Shown: positions 1 through 10,789, counted from the stretch's first letter. The stretch is 64,000 bases of DNA from Lolliginicoccus suaedae (GCF_008312885.1 NZ_VSSO01000002.1:545846-609845); one strand, 5' to 3'. The notes: generated by a model from the sequence alone, not told the origin. Numbers and translations: made by a program.

Positions 1-679
<679 letters not shown>

Positions 680-681
680 CG

Positions 682-1098
682 ATGTTGATCCCACGCAGGG
701 TGAAGCACCGCAAGCAGCACAAGCCGAAGCGTACCGGCCTCGCCAAGGGCGGCACCCAGGTGGTATTCGGTGACTACGGTATCCAGGCTCTCGAGCCCGC
801 GTACCTCACCAACCGGCAGATCGAGTCCGCGCGTATCGCCATCAACCGGCACATCCGCCGTGGCGGTCGCGTCTGGATCAACGTCTTCCCGGACCGGCCA
901 CTCACGAAGAAGCCTGCCGAGACCCGCATGGGCTCGGGCAAGGGCTCCCCGGAGTGGTGGATCGCGAACATCAAGCCAGGGCGCGTGCTGTTCGAGATGA
1001 CATACCCCAACGAGGAGGTGGCTCGCGAGGCACTGCGCCGCGCGATCCACAAGCTCCCCATGAAATGCAGGATCGTGACGAGGGAGGGACAGTTCTGA
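682..1098 (+). CDS. rplP: 50S ribosomal protein L16
   Basis: Large-subunit protein L16, near the A-site tRNA elbow and required for late 50S assembly. The 138 residues match the family length. The N-terminus [13 protein letters not shown] and the internal [10 protein letters not shown] and KGSPEWW segments are diagnostic. The stop TGA overlaps the ATG of rpmC (TGATG), implying translational coupling. Confidence 0.98.
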   Translation: MLIPRRVKHRKQHKPKRTGLAKGGTQVVFGDYGIQALEPAYLTNRQIESARIAINRHIRRGGRVWINVFPDRPLTKKPAETRMGSGKGSPEWWIANIKPGRVLFEMTYPNEEVAREALRRAIHKLPMKCRIVTREGQF

Positions 1099-1343
1099 TG
1101 GCTACAGGAACAAAGGCCTCAGAGCTTCGTGAACTCAACCAGGAAGAGCTCGTTGAGCGGCTTCGCGAAGCTAAGGAAGAGCTCTTCAACCTGCGTTTCC
1201 AGATGGCAACCGGCCAGCTCGACAACAATCGTCGACTGGGCACGGTGCGCAAGGAGATCGCGCGGGTCTACACCGTGCTTCGCGAGCGCGAGCTCGGCCT
1301 TGCCGCCGGACCAGAGGCAGACACGGCTGGTGACGCAGCATGA
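1098..1343 (+). CDS. rpmC: 50S ribosomal protein L29
   Basis: Small helical protein L29 at the peptide exit tunnel, 81 residues. The start ATG overlaps the rplP stop. The segment [15 protein letters not shown] is the conserved L29 core. The C-terminus carries a short acidic Ala/Asp extension beyond the usual 65-75 residues, as in related actinobacteria. It overlaps rpsQ by 4 bases (ATGA). Confidence 0.97.
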   Translation: MATGTKASELRELNQEELVERLREAKEELFNLRFQMATGQLDNNRRLGTVRKEIARVYTVLRERELGLAAGPEADTAGDAA

Positions 1344-1639
1344 GTGAGGACAAGGCAGTGGAAGCAACCGCCGCAGAAGCGCAGCAGGAGCGCAACCAGC
1401 GCAAGACGCGTATCGGTTACGTCGTCTCCGACAAGATGCAGAAGACCATCGTCGTGGAGCTCGAGGATCGCGTGAAGCACCCTCTCTACGGTAAGGTCAT
1501 CCGGCGCACCAGCAGGGTCAAGGCCCATGACGAGAACGGGACCGCCGGAATCGGCGACCGCGTGCTCGTGATGGAGACCCGCCCGCTGTCCGCCACCAAG
1601 CGTTGGCGCCTCGTGGAGATCCTCGAGAAGGCCAAGTGA
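1340..1639 (+). CDS. rpsQ: 30S ribosomal protein S17
   Basis: S17 is an OB-fold primary 16S rRNA-binding protein. Its 99 residues include an N-terminal extension of about 20 residues before the conserved [16 protein letters not shown] segment. The [14 protein letters not shown]-terminus is typical. The start overlaps the rpmC stop as ATGA. A hairpin follows and separates this gene from rplN. Confidence 0.97.
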   Translation: MSEDKAVEATAAEAQQERNQRKTRIGYVVSDKMQKTIVVELEDRVKHPLYGKVIRRTSRVKAHDENGTAGIGDRVLVMETRPLSATKRWRLVEILEKAK

Positions 1640-1645
1640 TTCATC

Positions 1646-1674
1646 GGCGGGTCCCTGCGTCGCAGGGACCCGCC
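1646..1674 (+). terminator. Strong hairpin between rpsQ and rplN
   Basis: A 13-bp perfect GC-rich stem (1646-1658 pairing with 1662-1674) with a 3-base loop sits 6 bases after the rpsQ stop. There is no T-run after it, so it may be a partial terminator, an mRNA-stability element or a processing site, not a full stop of the operon. Confidence 0.6.
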
Positions 1675-1739
1675 GTGGACCAGGCGTGCACAGGTCGGAA
1701 ATCTGGCACGCATCAATCCAGGTTCAGGAGTGAACAACA

Positions 1740-2108
1740 GTGATCCAGCAGGAATCGCGACTCCGCGTCGCCGATAACACCGGGGCCAGGGAAATCCTGT
1801 GCATCCGCGTGCTCGGTGGCTCGGGTCGCCGCTACGCGGGGATCGGCGATGTCATCGTCGCCACCGTGAAGGAAGCCATCCCCGGCGGAAACGTCAAGCG
1901 TGGCGACGTGATCAAGGCCGTCATCGTCCGGACCACCAAGGAGCGGCGCCGTCCCGACGGCTCGTACATCCGGTTCGACGAGAACGCAGCGGTGATCCTC
2001 AAGAACGCCACGGATCCCCGTGGCACGCGCATCTTCGGCCCGGTTGGCCGCGAGCTCCGCGACAAGAAGTTCATGAAGATCGTCTCGCTGGCGCCGGAGG
2101 TGCTGTGA
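1740..2108 (+). CDS. rplN: 50S ribosomal protein L14
   Basis: L14 forms part of the subunit interface and the binding site for silencing factor RsfS. It has 122 residues, the exact family length. The start is GTG with an AGGAG Shine-Dalgarno about 8 bases upstream. The N-terminus [16 protein letters not shown] is diagnostic. The stop overlaps the rplX ATG (TGATG). Confidence 0.98.
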   Translation: MIQQESRLRVADNTGAREILCIRVLGGSGRRYAGIGDVIVATVKEAIPGGNVKRGDVIKAVIVRTTKERRRPDGSYIRFDENAAVILKNATDPRGTRIFGPVGRELRDKKFMKIVSLAPEVL

Positions 2109-2425
2109 TGAAGGTACGCAAGGGCGATACAGTCCTGGTCGTGTCCGGCAAGGACAAGGGCGCCAAGGGCAAGGTCATCGAGGCCTACCCGAAGCGCAAC
2201 AAGGTCCTCGTCGAGGGCGTCAACCGGATGAAGAAGCACACCCCCGTCTCCGCCAACCAGCGGGGCGCGCAGTCCGGCGGCATCGTGACCCAGGAAGCGC
2301 CGATCCATGTCTCCAACGTCATGGTCATCGATGCGGACGGGAGCCCCTCCCGCATCGGCTACCGGCGTGACGAGGAGTCCGGCAAGAAGGTCCGGATCTC
2401 CCGCAAGACCGGGAAGGACATCTGA
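2108..2425 (+). CDS. rplX: 50S ribosomal protein L24
   Basis: L24 starts 50S assembly by binding the 5' end of 23S rRNA. It has 105 residues with an N-terminal KOW motif ([18 protein letters not shown]) and the conserved NRMKKHTP. It overlaps rplN by one base, and rplE follows after 2 bases. Confidence 0.97.
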   Translation: MKVRKGDTVLVVSGKDKGAKGKVIEAYPKRNKVLVEGVNRMKKHTPVSANQRGAQSGGIVTQEAPIHVSNVMVIDADGSPSRIGYRRDEESGKKVRISRKTGKDI

Positions 2426-2427
2426 AC

Positions 2428-2994
2428 ATGACCTCTGTGGAGAACAAGATCCAGCCGCGCCTCAAGACCCGCTACCGGGCCGAGATCCGCGACGCGCTCA
2501 ACGAGCAGTTCGACTATGCCAACGTCATGCAGATCCCCGGCGTCGTCAAGGTCGTCGTCAACATGGGTGTCGGTGACGCAGCTCGCGACGGCAAGCTCAT
2601 CAACGGTGCGGTCCGCGACCTCACGCTGATCACCGGGCAGAAGCCCGAGGTCCGCAAGGCGCGCAAGTCCATCGCCCAGTTCAAGCTCCGCGAGGGCATG
2701 CCCATCGGCGCCCGCGCAACCCTGCGCGGCGATCGCATGTGGGAGTTCCTCGACCGGCTGGTCACCATCGCGCTGCCCCGTATCCGGGACTTCCGTGGCC
2801 TGTCCCCGAAGCAGTTCGACGGCAACGGCAACTACACGTTCGGCCTCAACGAGCAGTCCATGTTCCACGAGATCGATATCGACTCGATCGATCGTCCCCG
2901 CGGCATGAACATCACCGTAGTGACGACGGCCACGAACGATGAAGAAGGGCGCGCGCTGCTGCGCCAGCTCGGCTTCCCGTTCAAAGAGAACTGA
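2428..2994 (+). CDS. rplE: 50S ribosomal protein L5
   Basis: L5 binds 5S rRNA and the central protuberance. It has 188 residues. The segments [16 protein letters not shown] and FPFKEN at the C-terminus are typical of actinobacterial L5. A gap of 165 bases follows, which is long for the spc operon and contains a hairpin. No rpsN gene is found between rplE and rpsH, so S14 (probably the zinc-free paralogue) must be encoded elsewhere. Confidence 0.97.
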   Translation: MTSVENKIQPRLKTRYRAEIRDALNEQFDYANVMQIPGVVKVVVNMGVGDAARDGKLINGAVRDLTLITGQKPEVRKARKSIAQFKLREGMPIGARATLRGDRMWEFLDRLVTIALPRIRDFRGLSPKQFDGNGNYTFGLNEQSMFHEIDIDSIDRPRGMNITVVTTATNDEEGRALLRQLGFPFKEN

Positions 2995-3036
2995 TACCAG
3001 GGGCTAGCGCCCAGGCGCGGACATGGCCCAGCGGTA

Positions 3037-3068
3037 ATCCTCGGGGCGGCGCGAGCGGCCCCGAGGAT
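3037..3068 (+). terminator. Hairpin in the rplE-rpsH gap
   Basis: An 11-bp perfect stem (3037-3047 with 3058-3068) encloses a 10-base loop in the 165-base gap between rplE and rpsH. It lacks a T-run. It sits where rpsN is often found in other bacteria, and may mark the scar of rpsN loss or an attenuator. Confidence 0.5.
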
Positions 3069-3159
3069 CCGCAAGGATCAAGTCCTCACCACACACCAAC
3101 TTCCACTTCGCTGTAGGCCCTGCGGGAACCGCGGCGAGAAAGGTGAACAGGTCACTTCC

Positions 3160-3558
3160 ATGACCATGACCGATCCCGTCGCAGACATGTTGACACGTCT
3201 GCGCAATGCAAACTCGGCATTCCACGACACCGTGGCCATGCCGCATTCGAAGCTCAAGGCGAACATCGCTGAGATCCTCAAGCGCGAGGGCTACATCGCC
3301 GACTACCGCAGCGAGCCTGCGCGCATCGGCCAGACGCTGGTGCTCGAGCTGAAGTTCGGACCGAGCCGGGAGCGCTCCATCGCGGGCCTCCGCCGCGTGT
3401 CCAAGCCCGGGCTGCGCGTGTACGCGAAGTCCACCAACTTGCCCAAGGTTCTTGGCGGCCTGGGCGTGGCCATCATCTCCACGTCCTCCGGCCTGGTCAC
3501 TGACCGTCAGGCTGCGGCTCAAAAGGTAGGCGGGGAAGTCCTCGCCTACGTCTGGTGA
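3160..3558 (+). CDS. rpsH: 30S ribosomal protein S8
   Basis: S8 binds the central domain of 16S rRNA and is often the translational repressor of the spc operon. Its 132 residues begin [18 protein letters not shown]. The C-terminal half has the conserved [10 protein letters not shown] and ends GEVLAYVW, as expected. It lies downstream of the rplE-rpsH hairpin and 13 bases before rplF. Confidence 0.98.
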   Translation: MTMTDPVADMLTRLRNANSAFHDTVAMPHSKLKANIAEILKREGYIADYRSEPARIGQTLVLELKFGPSRERSIAGLRRVSKPGLRVYAKSTNLPKVLGGLGVAIISTSSGLVTDRQAAAQKVGGEVLAYVW

Positions 3559-3571
3559 GGGAGGCCACGTC

Positions 3572-4111
3572 ATGTCACGCATTGGAAAGCACCCAGTTGA
3601 CGTTCCCTCCGGCGTCGATGTCACCATCGATGGCCAGGACGTCGTAGTAAAGGGGCCCAAGGGCACCCTGTCGCTCACTGTCAGCCAGCCGATCTCGGTT
3701 GCTCGCGGCGAAAGCGGCACCATCGAGATCTCGCGCCCGGACGAGGAGCGCAAGAGCCGTTCCCTGCACGGACTGTCCCGTACTTTGATCAAGAACATGG
3801 TCGTGGGAGTCACCGAGGGCTACACCGCCAACATGGAGATCCATGGTGTCGGCTACCGCGTGCAGCAGAAGGGCTCGAACCTTGAGTTCGCGCTCGGCTA
3901 CAGCCACCCGGTTCCTGTCGAGGCTCCCGAAGGCATCACGTTCAAGGTCGAGACCCCCACCAAGTTCTCGGTCTCCGGCATCGACAAGCAGCAGGTCGGT
4001 CAGATCGCCGCGAACATCCGCCGCCTCCGTCGCCCCGACCCCTACAAGGGCAAGGGAATCCGCTACGCCGGCGAGCAGATCCGTCGCAAGGAAGGAAAGA
4101 CGGGTAAGTGA
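3572..4111 (+). CDS. rplF: 50S ribosomal protein L6
   Basis: L6 lies near the factor-binding centre of the 50S. It has 179 residues with the family start MSRIGKHPV and the C-terminal signature [13 protein letters not shown]. The ATG follows a GGGAGG-type ribosome-binding site. The stop overlaps the rplR GTG (GTGA). Confidence 0.98.
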   Translation: MSRIGKHPVDVPSGVDVTIDGQDVVVKGPKGTLSLTVSQPISVARGESGTIEISRPDEERKSRSLHGLSRTLIKNMVVGVTEGYTANMEIHGVGYRVQQKGSNLEFALGYSHPVPVEAPEGITFKVETPTKFSVSGIDKQQVGQIAANIRRLRRPDPYKGKGIRYAGEQIRRKEGKTGK

Positions 4112-4533
4112 CCATGAGCCAGACAACGAGTTCAGAATCCAAGAAGCCCATCAAGCGCACCCCGCTTGGAACCGACGCCTCCACCCAGCGGCGCATCTCC
4201 AGGGCACGCCGTCACTTCCGGCTCCGCAAGAAGGTCTCCGGCACGCCGGACCGGCCTCGCCTCGCAGTGCACCGCTCCGCGCGGCACATCCACGTCCAGA
4301 TCATCAACGACATCGATGGTCGCACCCTGGCCGCGGCCTCCAGCATGGAGGCCGACGTCCGCGCGATCGAGGGCGACAAGTCAGCACGCAGCGCCAAGGT
4401 AGGTGCCCTCATCGCTGAGCGCGCCAAGGAAGCCGGCATCGAGGCTGTGGTGTTCGATCGCGGTGGCCACGACTACCACGGCAGGATTGCCGCGCTAGCC
4501 GACGCAGCACGTGAAGGTGGCCTGAACTTCTAA
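4108..4533 (+). CDS. rplR: 50S ribosomal protein L18
   Basis: L18 binds 5S rRNA together with L5. The 141 residues include an N-terminal extension of about 25 residues before the conserved [19 protein letters not shown]. The ending [14 protein letters not shown] is standard. The GTG at 4108 overlaps the rplF stop. An in-frame ATG two codons later (4114) is an equally possible start. Confidence 0.96.
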   Translation: MTMSQTTSSESKKPIKRTPLGTDASTQRRISRARRHFRLRKKVSGTPDRPRLAVHRSARHIHVQIINDIDGRTLAAASSMEADVRAIEGDKSARSAKVGALIAERAKEAGIEAVVFDRGGHDYHGRIAALADAAREGGLNF

Positions 4534-4585
4534 TGATGACCACCACAAGCAACACCCCAGAACGTACGAACGGAAGGAAAGCCTG

Positions 4586-5230
4586 ATGCCGGGACGTGGT
4601 CGGCGCGACGGCGGAAGCGGACCCGCCGCGAGCAACAACCCAGGCGGCGGGGACAACGACCGCCGCGATCGCCGCGATCGCCGCGATAGCAACCGCGGTG
4701 GCGCAGCGCCCGAGAAGTCCAACCATCTCGAGCGCGTGGTCACGATCAACCGTGTCGCCAAGGTCGTCAAGGGCGGACGGCGGTTCAGCTTCACCGCGCT
4801 CGTCGTCGTCGGTGACGGCAACGGCGTTGTCGGTGTGGGCTACGGCAAGGCCAAGGAAGTTCCCTCGGCCATCCAGAAGGGCGTTGAGGAAGCGCGCAAG
4901 AACTTCTTCCGCGTCCCCCTCATCGGTGGCACCATCACCCACCCGGTCCAGGGCGAGGCTGCCGCGGGAGTCGTTCTCCTGCGTCCGGCTAGCCCCGGTA
5001 CCGGTGTGATCGCCGGTGGTGCGGTGCGCGCGGTCCTCGAGTGCGCGGGCATCCACGACATCCTTTCCAAGTCGCTTGGAAGCGACAACGCCATCAATGT
5101 CGTGCACGCGACCGTTGCCGCGCTCAAGCAGCTGCAGCGTCCCGAGGAAGTCGCTGCTCGCCGCGGCCTCCCTATCGAGCATGTCGCTCCTGCTGGCATG
5201 CTCCGTGCACGCGCAGCGCAGGAGGCATAG
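4586..5230 (+). CDS. rpsE: 30S ribosomal protein S5
   Basis: S5 acts in decoding fidelity and mRNA unwinding. Its 214 residues comprise a disordered, charged N-terminal tail of about 47 residues, a double-stranded RNA-binding domain (from [18 protein letters not shown]) and the C-terminal domain. The N-terminal tail contains three DRR repeats encoded by a perfect 9-bp tandem repeat. The ATG follows a GGAAGGAAAG ribosome-binding site. Confidence 0.97.
   Translation: MPGRGRRDGGSGPAASNNPGGGDNDRRDRRDRRDSNRGGAAPEKSNHLERVVTINRVAKVVKGGRRFSFTALVVVGDGNGVVGVGYGKAKEVPSAIQKGVEEARKNFFRVPLIGGTITHPVQGEAAAGVVLLRPASPGTGVIAGGAVRAVLECAGIHDILSKSLGSDNAINVVHATVAALKQLQRPEEVAARRGLPIEHVAPAGMLRARAAQEA
4661..4687 (+). 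repeat. Triple 9-bp tandem repeat in rpsE
   Basis: Three perfect copies of CGCCGCGAT encode Arg-Arg-Asp repeats in the N-terminal tail of S5. Loss or gain of a unit stays in frame, so the copy number may vary between strains without breaking the gene. Confidence 0.85.
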
Positions 5231-5232
5231 CA

Positions 5233-5412
5233 ATGGCCGAACTGAAGATCACCCAGGTGCGCAGCACCATCGGTGCCAACCCCAAGCAGCGCGAGAGCAT
5301 CCGCACGCTCGGTCTCAAGCGGATCCGCCACTCGGTCGTCCGCGAGGACAGCCCGCAGGTCAAGGGTCTTGTCCATCGGGTGCGGCACCTCGTCACCGTT
5401 GAGGAGGTCTAG
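5233..5412 (+). CDS. rpmD: 50S ribosomal protein L30
   Basis: L30 is a 59-residue protein, the full length of the bacterial form. The motif [14 protein letters not shown] and the segment [12 protein letters not shown] are diagnostic. It starts 2 bases after the rpsE stop, preceded by an AGGAGG site inside the rpsE end. rplO follows after 4 bases. Confidence 0.97.
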   Translation: MAELKITQVRSTIGANPKQRESIRTLGLKRIRHSVVREDSPQVKGLVHRVRHLVTVEEV

Positions 5413-5416
5413 ATCC

Positions 5417-5857
5417 ATGACCATCAAACTGCACCATCTTCGCCCCGCTGAAGGGTCGAAGAAGGACAAGATGCGCGTCGGTCGAGGCGAAGGCTCCAAG
5501 GGCAAGACCGCGGGCCGCGGCACCAAGGGCACCAAGGCGCGCAAGCAGGTTCCCGTGACCTTCGAGGGCGGGCAGATGCCGCTGCACATGCGGCTGCCCA
5601 AGCTCAAGGGCTTCAAGAACCGCTTCCGCACCGAGTACCAGCCCCTCAACATCGGTGACATCGCCCGCGTCTTCCCCGATGGGGGAGCGCTCGGGGTCGA
5701 TGACTTCGTCAAGGCCGGGCTCGTCCGCAAGAACGAGCTCGTCAAGGTCCTCGCCGAGGGCGACATCGACGTGGCCGCGCAGATCACCGCGCACAAGTTC
5801 TCCGGCTCCGCCAAGGAGAAGATCACCGCAGCTGGTGGCACCGCTACCGAGCTGTGA
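5417..5857 (+). CDS. rplO: 50S ribosomal protein L15
   Basis: L15 is a late-assembly 50S protein. The ORF has 146 residues, starting [16 protein letters not shown], with the Gly-rich [19 protein letters not shown] segment and a C-terminal L15/L18e fold. An earlier in-frame start would run through rpmD, so the ATG at 5417 is chosen. A strong hairpin follows and probably separates the ribosomal genes from secY. Confidence 0.97.
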   Translation: MTIKLHHLRPAEGSKKDKMRVGRGEGSKGKTAGRGTKGTKARKQVPVTFEGGQMPLHMRLPKLKGFKNRFRTEYQPLNIGDIARVFPDGGALGVDDFVKAGLVRKNELVKVLAEGDIDVAAQITAHKFSGSAKEKITAAGGTATEL

Positions 5858-5881
5858 CGGTCGAGACACCGCACAACATGC

Positions 5882-5920
5882 CCGAGAGGCCGTGAAGGAT
5901 ACTCCTTGACGGCCTCTCGG
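5882..5920 (+). terminator. Terminator after rplO
   Basis: A 12-bp stem (5882-5893 with 5909-5920), extended by four further pairs after one mismatch, closes a short loop. It lies 24 bases after the rplO stop. There is no clear T-run, as is common in high-GC actinobacteria. Confidence 0.65.
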
Positions 5921-6080
5921 CGTGTCCGCGCCTGGCAGCATTCCTCGCGGTCCCCGCGGCGGGTGCGTAGCTCGGGCTCGCGCGTCCGGGGGCAGATCCC
6001 CGGATGCTGTTAGAGTTGACCAGAATCGACAGGCCAAGCCGGACTTGTGCCTGCATTATCCCGCCAAGCCAGGAGGATCG

Positions 6081-7394
6081 TTGCTCTCCGCCTTCGTAAC
6101 GGCCATCAGGACACCAGACCTGAGGCGGAAGATTCTCTTCACGCTGTGGATCATTGTCCTCTATCGCCTCGGAGCACAGGTTCCGTCCCCTGGCGTGGAT
6201 TTCGCCAACATCAGGGTGTGCGTCGAGCAGGCCACCGGAGGAGATGCGGCGGGCCTGTACTCGCTCGTCAACCTGTTCTCCGGCGGCGCTTTGCTCCAGC
6301 TGTCGGTATTCGCCATCGGCGTGATCCCATACATCACTGCCAGCATCATCGTGCAGTTGCTGACCGTGGTGATCCCGAAGTTCGAGCAGCTGCGCAAGGA
6401 AGGCCCCTCGGGGCAGGCCAAGATGACGCAGTACACGCGCTACCTGTCGGTGGCGCTCGCCCTGCTCCAGGCCACAGGCATCGCCGCGCTCGCCCGGAGC
6501 GGGCAGCTGCTCCAGTGCGAGCTGCCCATCATCGCCGACGATAGTGTCTTCGGGCTCTTTGTCCTCGTCCTCACCATGACGGCAGGCGCCACGCTGCTCA
6601 TGTGGTTCGGCGAGCTCGTCACCGAGAAGGGCGTCGGCAACGGCATGTCCTTGCTGATCTTCGCCGGCATCGCCGCGATGCTGCCGGTGGAGGGTCGCAA
6701 TATCCTCCAGAGCCGTGGTGGGGTCACATTCGCGCTCGTCTGCATCGCTGCCGCGGTCATCATCACGGGCGTGGTTTTCGTCGAGCAGGGCCAGCGCCGC
6801 ATTCCGGTGCAGTACGCCAAGCGCATGGTGGGCCGCCGCATGTATGGCGGCACCTCGACCTATCTGCCGCTGAAGGTCAACCAGGCCGGCGTCATCCCGG
6901 TGATCTTCGCATCGTCGCTGCTCTACATGCCGTTCCTCGTCGTCCAGCTGACGGTGGGGCAGGAGGAGCCACCGGCGTGGCAGCGATTCATGACCGAGCA
7001 CCTGATGAATCCGAGCAGCCCGGTCTACATCGTCGTGTACTTCGCGCTGATCATGTTCTTCACGTTCTTCTACGTGTCGATCACCTTCAACCCGGAGGAC
7101 CGGGCCGAGGAGATGAAGAAGTACGGTGGCTTCATCCCCGGGATCCGCCCCGGCCGCCCGACCGCGGAGTACTTGCAGTACGTGCTCAACCGCATCACCC
7201 TCCCTGGCTCGATCTACCTCGGTACGATTGCAGTCTTGCCGAACGTGTTCCTCAACGCGGGCAGCGGTGGCGACTTGCAGAGCATTCCATTCGGAGGCTC
7301 GGCTGTCCTCATCATGGTCGTCGTGGCGCTCGATACGGTGAGGCAGATCGAAAGCCAGTTGATGCAGCGAAACTACGAAGGGTTCTTGAAGTGA
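6081..7394 (+). CDS. secY: Sec translocase subunit SecY
   Basis: SecY forms the protein-conducting channel of the SecYEG translocase in the cytoplasmic membrane. The predicted product has 437 residues and about ten membrane segments. The chosen start is TTG at 6081, 4 bases after AGGAGG, giving [17 protein letters not shown], which matches the SecY N-terminus of mycobacteria. The ORF can extend to 5922, but that stretch overlaps the rplO terminator and has no SecY similarity. The plug-region segment [19 protein letters not shown] is present. The stop overlaps the adk GTG (GTGA). Confidence 0.97.
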   Translation: MLSAFVTAIRTPDLRRKILFTLWIIVLYRLGAQVPSPGVDFANIRVCVEQATGGDAAGLYSLVNLFSGGALLQLSVFAIGVIPYITASIIVQLLTVVIPKFEQLRKEGPSGQAKMTQYTRYLSVALALLQATGIAALARSGQLLQCELPIIADDSVFGLFVLVLTMTAGATLLMWFGELVTEKGVGNGMSLLIFAGIAAMLPVEGRNILQSRGGVTFALVCIAAAVIITGVVFVEQGQRRIPVQYAKRMVGRRMYGGTSTYLPLKVNQAGVIPVIFASSLLYMPFLVVQLTVGQEEPPAWQRFMTEHLMNPSSPVYIVVYFALIMFFTFFYVSITFNPEDRAEEMKKYGGFIPGIRPGRPTAEYLQYVLNRITLPGSIYLGTIAVLPNVFLNAGSGGDLQSIPFGGSAVLIMVVVALDTVRQIESQLMQRNYEGFLK

Positions 7395-7936
7395 GAATTG
7401 TTCTGCTAGGCCCCCCCGGAGCGGGCAAGGGAACGCAAGCCGCCATCCTGTCCGAGAAGCTCGGTATCCCGCATATCTCCACTGGCGATCTGTTCCGCGC
7501 GAACATCGGCCAGGGAACCCCGCTCGGGCTCGAGGCCAAGGCGTACACCGATTCGGGCAAGCTCGTTCCGAGCGAGATCACCAACCGGATGGTGGAGCAG
7601 CGCATCGAGGAACCAGACGCGGCCAATGGGTTCCTCCTCGACGGCTACCCCCGCACGGTCGACCAGGCCGAGGCGCTCGAGCGGATCCTTGCCGACCATG
7701 GCACCAAGCTCGATGCCGTCGTTTCCTTCGTCGTTGACGAGGACGTCGTGGTCGCACGGATGCTCGACCGCGGCCGCGCGGACGACAATGAAGACGTGAT
7801 CCGCACCCGCCTGCATGTATACCGCGATGAGACCGCGCCGCTGCTCGAGCACTACGCGGACATCGTGAAGACGGTCGATGGCATCGGCGAGATCGACGAG
7901 ATCAACGCTCGAGCCATGAAGGCCCTTGGCAAGTGA
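7391..7936 (+). CDS. adk: Adenylate kinase
   Basis: Adenylate kinase converts AMP + ATP into 2 ADP. The 181-residue product is the short form found in actinobacteria, with a brief loop in place of the long zinc LID domain ([18 protein letters not shown]). The P-loop [10 protein letters not shown] lies at residues 7-16, and the AMP-binding FLLDGYPRT is intact. The start is GTG overlapping the secY stop. This gene order (secY-adk-map-infA) is the standard actinobacterial one. Confidence 0.97.
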   Translation: MRIVLLGPPGAGKGTQAAILSEKLGIPHISTGDLFRANIGQGTPLGLEAKAYTDSGKLVPSEITNRMVEQRIEEPDAANGFLLDGYPRTVDQAEALERILADHGTKLDAVVSFVVDEDVVVARMLDRGRADDNEDVIRTRLHVYRDETAPLLEHYADIVKTVDGIGEIDEINARAMKALGK

Positions 7937-7940
7937 TCGC

Positions 7941-8732
7941 ATGCGGCTGAGGCGACGCAAGGTCGTGCCCTTCCGCACGGCAGGCGAGCTCGAGGCAATG
8001 GACGCGGCGGGCGCAGTGGTTGGTCGCGCGCTCGTCGCTGTCCGCGATGCCGCCCGGCCAGGCGTGACGACGAAGGAGCTCAACGAGGTCGCGCATGCTG
8101 TGATCCGCGAGGCTGGGGCCGTGCCATCCTTCCTGGGCTACCACGGCTTCACTGGCTCGATCTGCGCGTCTGTCAACGAAGAGGTCGTCCACGGGATCCC
8201 GGGGGAGCGCGTCCTCAAGCCCGGTGACCTGGTGTCGATCGACTGCGGCGCGATCCTCGACGGATGGCACGGGGACTCCGCCTGGACCTTCGGGGTCGGC
8301 GAGCTATCGAAGCCGGATGCTGACCTCAGCGAGGCCACGCGGCTCACCCTCGAAGCTGGCATCGCCGCGATGGTTCCGGGCAACAGGTTGACCGATGTGT
8401 CTCATGCCCTCGAGCTGGGAACCCGCGCGATGGAGCGAAAGCATGGCCGCAGCTACGGCATCGTCGATGGCTACGGCGGTCACGCTATCGGGCGGGAGAT
8501 GCATCTTGATCCGTTCCTCCCCAATGAGGGGCCCGGCGGCAAGGGGCCCGAGCTGGTCGTTGGCTCGGTGCTGGCGATCGAGCCCATGCTGACCCTGGGG
8601 ACGGTCGACACCCTCGTCCTCGATGATGACTGGACCGTTGTCACCGCGGATGGCACGCGCGCCGCCCACTGGGAGCACACCGTCGCGGTCACCGAGGACG
8701 GTCCGCGGATCCTCACGCAGCGTCCGGAGTAG
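7941..8732 (+). CDS. map: Methionine aminopeptidase, type I
   Basis: Removes the initiator Met from nascent proteins using two metal ions. The ATG at 7941 gives [17 protein letters not shown]; a TTG at 7926 would add five residues and overlap adk. Metal ligands are visible as D in [16 protein letters not shown] in [13 protein letters not shown] in AIEPML and E in [11 protein letters not shown]. The 263-residue length suits a type I enzyme without an SH3-binding extension. Confidence 0.95.
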   Translation: MRLRRRKVVPFRTAGELEAMDAAGAVVGRALVAVRDAARPGVTTKELNEVAHAVIREAGAVPSFLGYHGFTGSICASVNEEVVHGIPGERVLKPGDLVSIDCGAILDGWHGDSAWTFGVGELSKPDADLSEATRLTLEAGIAAMVPGNRLTDVSHALELGTRAMERKHGRSYGIVDGYGGHAIGREMHLDPFLPNEGPGGKGPELVVGSVLAIEPMLTLGTVDTLVLDDDWTVVTADGTRAAHWEHTVAVTEDGPRILTQRPE

Positions 8733-8775
8733 TTCCCCGGGGCTTGCTCGCGGTGACTGCCACGAGGCTCGGATT

Positions 8776-8804
8776 TTGATGTGCGACGAACTGTTGCGTA
8801 CTAT
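8776..8804 (+). promoter_or_regulatory. Probable housekeeping promoter of infA
   Basis: TTGATG (8776-8781) and TACTAT (8799-8804) are separated by 17 bases, an excellent SigA-type match. It lies in the 161-base gap between map and infA and would start transcription about 80 bases before infA, serving the infA-rpsM-rpsK-rpsD unit. Confidence 0.65.
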
Positions 8805-8893
8805 TGTGCGTTGGTGCCTCGAGCACCTTCACGGATCGCACAACTAGGTAGACGAATGGGCCGGGGTGAGCTCTGCCCGGGAACGCGGAGGAT

Positions 8894-9115
8894 ATGGCTA
8901 AGAAAGACGGCGCCATCGAGGTCGAGGGGCGTGTGATCGAACCACTTCCCAACGCGATGTTCCGAGTGGAGCTCGAAAACGGTCACAAGGTACTCGCGCA
9001 CATCAGCGGGAAGATGCGCCAGCACTACATCAGGATTCTCCCCGAGGACCGGGTCGTGGTGGAGCTTTCACCCTACGACCTGTCGCGGGGCAGGATCGTC
9101 TACCGCTACAAGTAG
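8894..9115 (+). CDS. infA: Translation initiation factor IF-1
   Basis: IF-1 is a 73-residue OB-fold protein that occupies the ribosomal A site during initiation. The sequence [20 protein letters not shown] and the ending [14 protein letters not shown] are nearly invariant. A GGAGG site precedes the ATG. It has its own upstream promoter candidate. Confidence 0.98.
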   Translation: MAKKDGAIEVEGRVIEPLPNAMFRVELENGHKVLAHISGKMRQHYIRILPEDRVVVELSPYDLSRGRIVYRYK

Positions 9116-9363
9116 CTTCCGGCGGGCCAGTGGAGCAATTCGCTGGCATCGGATCGGAATTCCCGTGGGTTCCCGGCGTGACGGCTTGCTAGCCGGATCG
9201 CTGTGAGCGCGCGGGCATCAAGAAGAAGGCCTCCCAGCACCACGTGCCCGATACGCGGGCACGCTCCCCCCGGAACGGAGGCCGGGGCCTGGTCCTCATC
9301 CATTCGGATGGCGGACCGGGACGGACTGGGAGAAGACCTCCGCAACGGAGAGGAAAACGCCGC
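9116..9363 (+). other. infA-rpsM gap lacking rpmJ
   Basis: This 248-base gap normally holds rpmJ (37-residue L36, with a Cys/His zinc motif). None of the forward frames shows a Met-Lys-Val start, the paired Cys codons or the Arg-rich ending of L36. The only candidate leader for rpsM is a GAGAGG-type site just before 9364. No other gene is seen here. Confidence 0.75.
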
Positions 9364-9738
9364 ATGGCACGGCTCGTAGGCGTCGATCTACCGCGCGACA
9401 AGCGCATGGAGATCGCGCTCACCTATATCTACGGCATTGGCCGTACGAGCTCGCAGAAGATCCTTGAGGACACCGGCATCAGCCCGGACCTGCGCACCAA
9501 GGACCTGACCGACGAGCACATCGCAACGCTCCGCGAGTACATCGAGCGGGAGTTCAAGATCGAGGGCGACCTGCGTCGCGAGGTGCAGGCGAGCATCCGT
9601 CGCAAGATGGAGATCGGCTGCTACCAGGGGCTTCGTCACCGGCGTGGCCTGCCCGTCCGCGGTCAGCGCACCAAGACCAACGCGCGCACCCGGAAGGGCC
9701 CCAAGAAGACGATCGCCGGCAAGAAGAAGGCAAGGTAA
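9364..9738 (+). CDS. rpsM: 30S ribosomal protein S13
   Basis: S13 lies in the 30S head and contacts the P-site tRNA and L5. It has 124 residues starting [14 protein letters not shown], with the conserved TYIYGIGRT and [20 protein letters not shown]. An in-frame start at 9244 would add 40 unrelated residues and is rejected. The gene is followed closely by rpsK. Confidence 0.98.
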   Translation: MARLVGVDLPRDKRMEIALTYIYGIGRTSSQKILEDTGISPDLRTKDLTDEHIATLREYIEREFKIEGDLRREVQASIRRKMEIGCYQGLRHRRGLPVRGQRTKTNARTRKGPKKTIAGKKKAR

Positions 9739-9741
9739 GAC

Positions 9742-10155
9742 ATGCCCCCCAAGTCACGCGTCACCGGCGGCAAGAAGGGCCAGAAGACCCGTCGCCGCGA
9801 AAAGAAGAACATCGCTCACGGACATGCTCACATCAAGAGCACGTTCAACAACACCATCGTCTCGATCACCGATCCCATGGGCAACGTTGTGTCCTGGGCC
9901 TCATCGGGCCACGTCGGGTTCAAGGGCTCTCGCAAGTCCACCCCGTTCGCCGCGCAGCTCGCTGCCGAGAACGCTGCCCGCAAGGCGCAGGAGCACGGCA
10001 TGAAGAAGGTCGATGTGTTCGTCAAGGGCCCCGGCTCCGGTCGTGAGACCGCGATCCGCTCGCTGCAGGCAGCGGGCCTCGAGGTCGGCACCATCTCCGA
10101 TGTCACCCCGCAGCCGCACAACGGCTGCCGTCCGCCCAAGCGCCGCCGGGTCTAG
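9742..10155 (+). CDS. rpsK: 30S ribosomal protein S11
   Basis: S11 forms part of the 30S platform near the Shine-Dalgarno helix. It has 137 residues. The core [20 protein letters not shown] and the C-terminal [18 protein letters not shown] are diagnostic. It starts 3 bases after rpsM in the alpha operon. Confidence 0.98.
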   Translation: MPPKSRVTGGKKGQKTRRREKKNIAHGHAHIKSTFNNTIVSITDPMGNVVSWASSGHVGFKGSRKSTPFAAQLAAENAARKAQEHGMKKVDVFVKGPGSGRETAIRSLQAAGLEVGTISDVTPQPHNGCRPPKRRRV

Positions 10156-10176
10156 CAGGAAAGGGAAGGTCAGAAA

Positions 10177-10782
10177 ATGGCACGTTATACCGGTCCTGTA
10201 ACCCGCAAGTCGCGTCGGCTCAGGGTGGATCTTGTTGGTGGCGACCAGGCGTTCGAGCGTCGCCCCTACCCGCCCGGCCAGCACGGCCGCGCGCGGATCA
10301 AGGAGAGCGAGTACCTGCTCCAGCTGCAGGAGAAGCAGAAGGCACGCTTCACCTACGGTGTGATGGAGAAGCAGTTCCGCCTCTACTACCAGGAAGCAGT
10401 GCGCAAGTCCGGCAAGACCGGCGAGAACCTGCTCCGCATCCTGGAGACCCGCCTCGACAGCGTCGTGTACCGCGCAGGATTCGCGCGTACCCGCCGCCAG
10501 GCTCGCCAGCTCGTGACCCACGGTCACTTCATGGTGAACAACCAGCGCGTGGACGTCCCGAGCTACCGCGTCTCGCAGTACGACATCATCGATGTCCGTC
10601 CGCAGTCGCGGGAGACCGTTCCGTTCCAGCTCGCCAAGGAGCTCATCGCTGAGCGCCAGGCACCGAGCTGGATGCAGGTCGTCCCGTCGAAGCTTCGCAT
10701 CCTGATCCACAAGGAGCCTGATCGCGAGCAGATCGACGTGGCACTGCAGGAACAGCTCATCGTCGAGTACTACTCGAAGTAA
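10177..10782 (+). CDS. rpsD: 30S ribosomal protein S4
   Basis: S4 nucleates 30S assembly and helps control decoding fidelity. Its 201 residues include the S4 RNA-binding domain (RLDSVVYRAGFARTRRQARQ) and end with VEYYSK, as in other actinobacteria. The N-terminus MARYTGPVTRKSRRLRVDL is the zinc-independent form lacking the Cys cluster. Confidence 0.98.
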   Translation: MARYTGPVTRKSRRLRVDLVGGDQAFERRPYPPGQHGRARIKESEYLLQLQEKQKARFTYGVMEKQFRLYYQEAVRKSGKTGENLLRILETRLDSVVYRAGFARTRRQARQLVTHGHFMVNNQRVDVPSYRVSQYDIIDVRPQSRETVPFQLAKELIAERQAPSWMQVVPSKLRILIHKEPDREQIDVALQEQLIVEYYSK

Positions 10783-10789
10783 TCACTGC

